Part shown: positions 44,808-45,206 of the stretch, one piece after another
Layout of the letters: every line of letters begins with the position of its first letter
Position numbering within the stretch: position 1 is the first letter of the stretch
Made by a program: the position numbers and the translations under genes
NCBI GenBank assembly: GCA_051656645.1
Contig: JBOGCH010000016.1
Coordinates: 1-45,206, forward strand
Origin: JBOGCH01 sp051656645
GTDB lineage: Bacteria; Bacteroidota; Bacteroidia; Bacteroidales; Marinifilaceae
Length of the DNA: 45,206 nucleotides
Direction: 5' to 3'
Notes under the pieces: model-generated
The model's input: only the letters and a program-made list of their open reading frames with translations
The model's database searches: none
Told to the model about the DNA's origin: nothing

Positions 44808-45163
44808 ATATCATAATCAAGTTCAGACTTAGCTAAATCACAGATAACCTCGTAAATCTTACGTTCAACTTTAGCTTTTAACAACTCATTCTCTAACTCT
44901 GCTACACGGTTGCGTAATTCCTGCTCGACACTCATAATTTTACCTTTATTTTTATGTGATACATACAAAGGTAACTCTTCTTGAGGTATTCTACGAAGAA
45001 CTTCGCTACGATATTTACGCATCCAACCGCTTAATGTAGTACTACCTATGCCAAATTTTGCCAAAGCTCCATCAAAACTTATTTCGTGAAACATGCGCTG
45101 ACGAACTATTTCTACTTTCTCTTCTATACTGTAATCTTTTTTGTATTCTCCTTTTCCTAACAT
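44723..45163 (-). CDS. IS3-family transposase OrfA (DNA-binding part)
   Basis: 146 residues from the ATG at 45161-45163 (a TTG at 45181 would add six). An HTH domain (DYSIEEKVEIVRQRMFHEIS, then GIGSTTLSGWMRKYR) is followed by a leucine-zipper-like coiled coil (VEQELRNRVAELENELLKAK), the standard OrfA layout. OrfA alone normally binds the IS ends and limits transposition; with frameshifting it forms the N-terminus of the transposase. Confidence 0.87.
   Translation of the reverse strand: MLGKGEYKKDYSIEEKVEIVRQRMFHEISFDGALAKFGIGSTTLSGWMRKYRSEVLRRIPQEELPLYVSHKNKGKIMSVEQELRNRVAELENELLKAKVERKIYEVICDLAKSELDYDIKKNLDPQLLHMLPDGSELKKSVLKETR
44798..44807 (-). other. Probable -1 frameshift site (A9 then C)
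   Basis: Minus strand reads nine A then C, within OrfA codons ATA-AAA-AAA-AAC. Shifting back one base opens the OrfB frame (KLRSSVVTHVTGWLRTEEKR...), which runs to 43890 without a stop; a TGA in that frame lies directly upstream of the run. Confidence 0.75.
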
Positions 45164-45206
45164 AAGTTTACATTTTATCAAGTAAAGAATTTTCAGGAAT
45201 TGACAT

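Larger units (their letters stand above)
43784..45206 (-). mobile_element. IS3-family insertion sequence (ends not fixed)
   Basis: OrfA and OrfB in the usual overlapping -1 arrangement define an IS3-family element transcribed on the minus strand. AATTCTTTACT (43784-43794) and its complement AGTAAAGAATT (45181-45191) lie near either side and may belong to the terminal inverted repeats, but outer bases match poorly, no target duplication was found, and the upstream end may lie past the window edge. Confidence 0.6.

Overview
The window is AT-rich, densely coding bacterial DNA from a member of the Bacteroidota, most likely order Bacteroidales; family and genus cannot be fixed from sequence alone. 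Supporting signs: several upstream regions carry the Bacteroidota promoter pattern (TTTG or TTG, 18-21 bp, then TAnnTTTG), there is no clear Shine-Dalgarno use, many genes encode exported or outer-membrane proteins, and families typical of the group are present (WbqC, DUF4105, DUF3857-transglutaminase, YqhD-like alcohol dehydrogenase, U32 peptidase with a long C-terminus). Both ends lie in insertion sequences: an IS1182-like transposase start at the left edge and an IS3-family element at the right edge, which suggests an assembly contig broken at repeated IS copies.

Layout. 1-852: IS1182 fragment, two terminator hairpins and a WbqC gene. 1020-6222: a three-gene plus-strand envelope operon (patatin fused to its own beta-barrel, ApbE flavin transferase lipoprotein, BamA-like outer-membrane protein). 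6308-7507: a cation/proton antiporter with its own promoter. 7638-13184: a tripartite RND efflux operon (adaptor, pump, TolC) with overlapping genes. 13185-13545: no gene, but a striking hairpin built of 11-bp units, then a bidirectional terminator. 13546-18935 (minus): LTA-synthase-like phosphotransferase, dnaB, DUF4105 and truA. 19134-23147 (minus): a 1337-residue exported fusion of NPCBM-like, beta-propeller, two CXXCH haem motifs and a sulfatase-modifying-factor fold. 23394-27012 (minus): two DUF3857 proteins, the upstream one with an intact transglutaminase triad and the downstream one without it. 27269-30185: poorly conserved small genes, a 30-bp perfect inverted repeat, an exported protein of unknown function next to a decayed partial duplicate of itself, and a second 11-bp-unit element. 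30186-33877: pepT-bioD-U32 operon. 33980-36836: YjbQ, a 50-residue Cys/His protein, fabG and a YqhD-like dehydrogenase. 36845-40024: an AddA/RecB-type helicase-nuclease. 40059-43508 (minus): butyrate kinase, a serine beta-lactamase-like hydrolase and a class IV aminotransferase. 43509-45206: non-coding sequence, then the IS3 element.

Most genes are envelope or core-metabolism functions. The least explained items are the two 11-bp-unit intergenic elements, the haem/propeller/FGE-like fusion, the active-plus-inactive transglutaminase pair, and promoters whose predicted start point falls at a hairpin. No tRNA, rRNA, CRISPR array or clear phage genes were seen. All statements come from reading the sequence; no database search was run.
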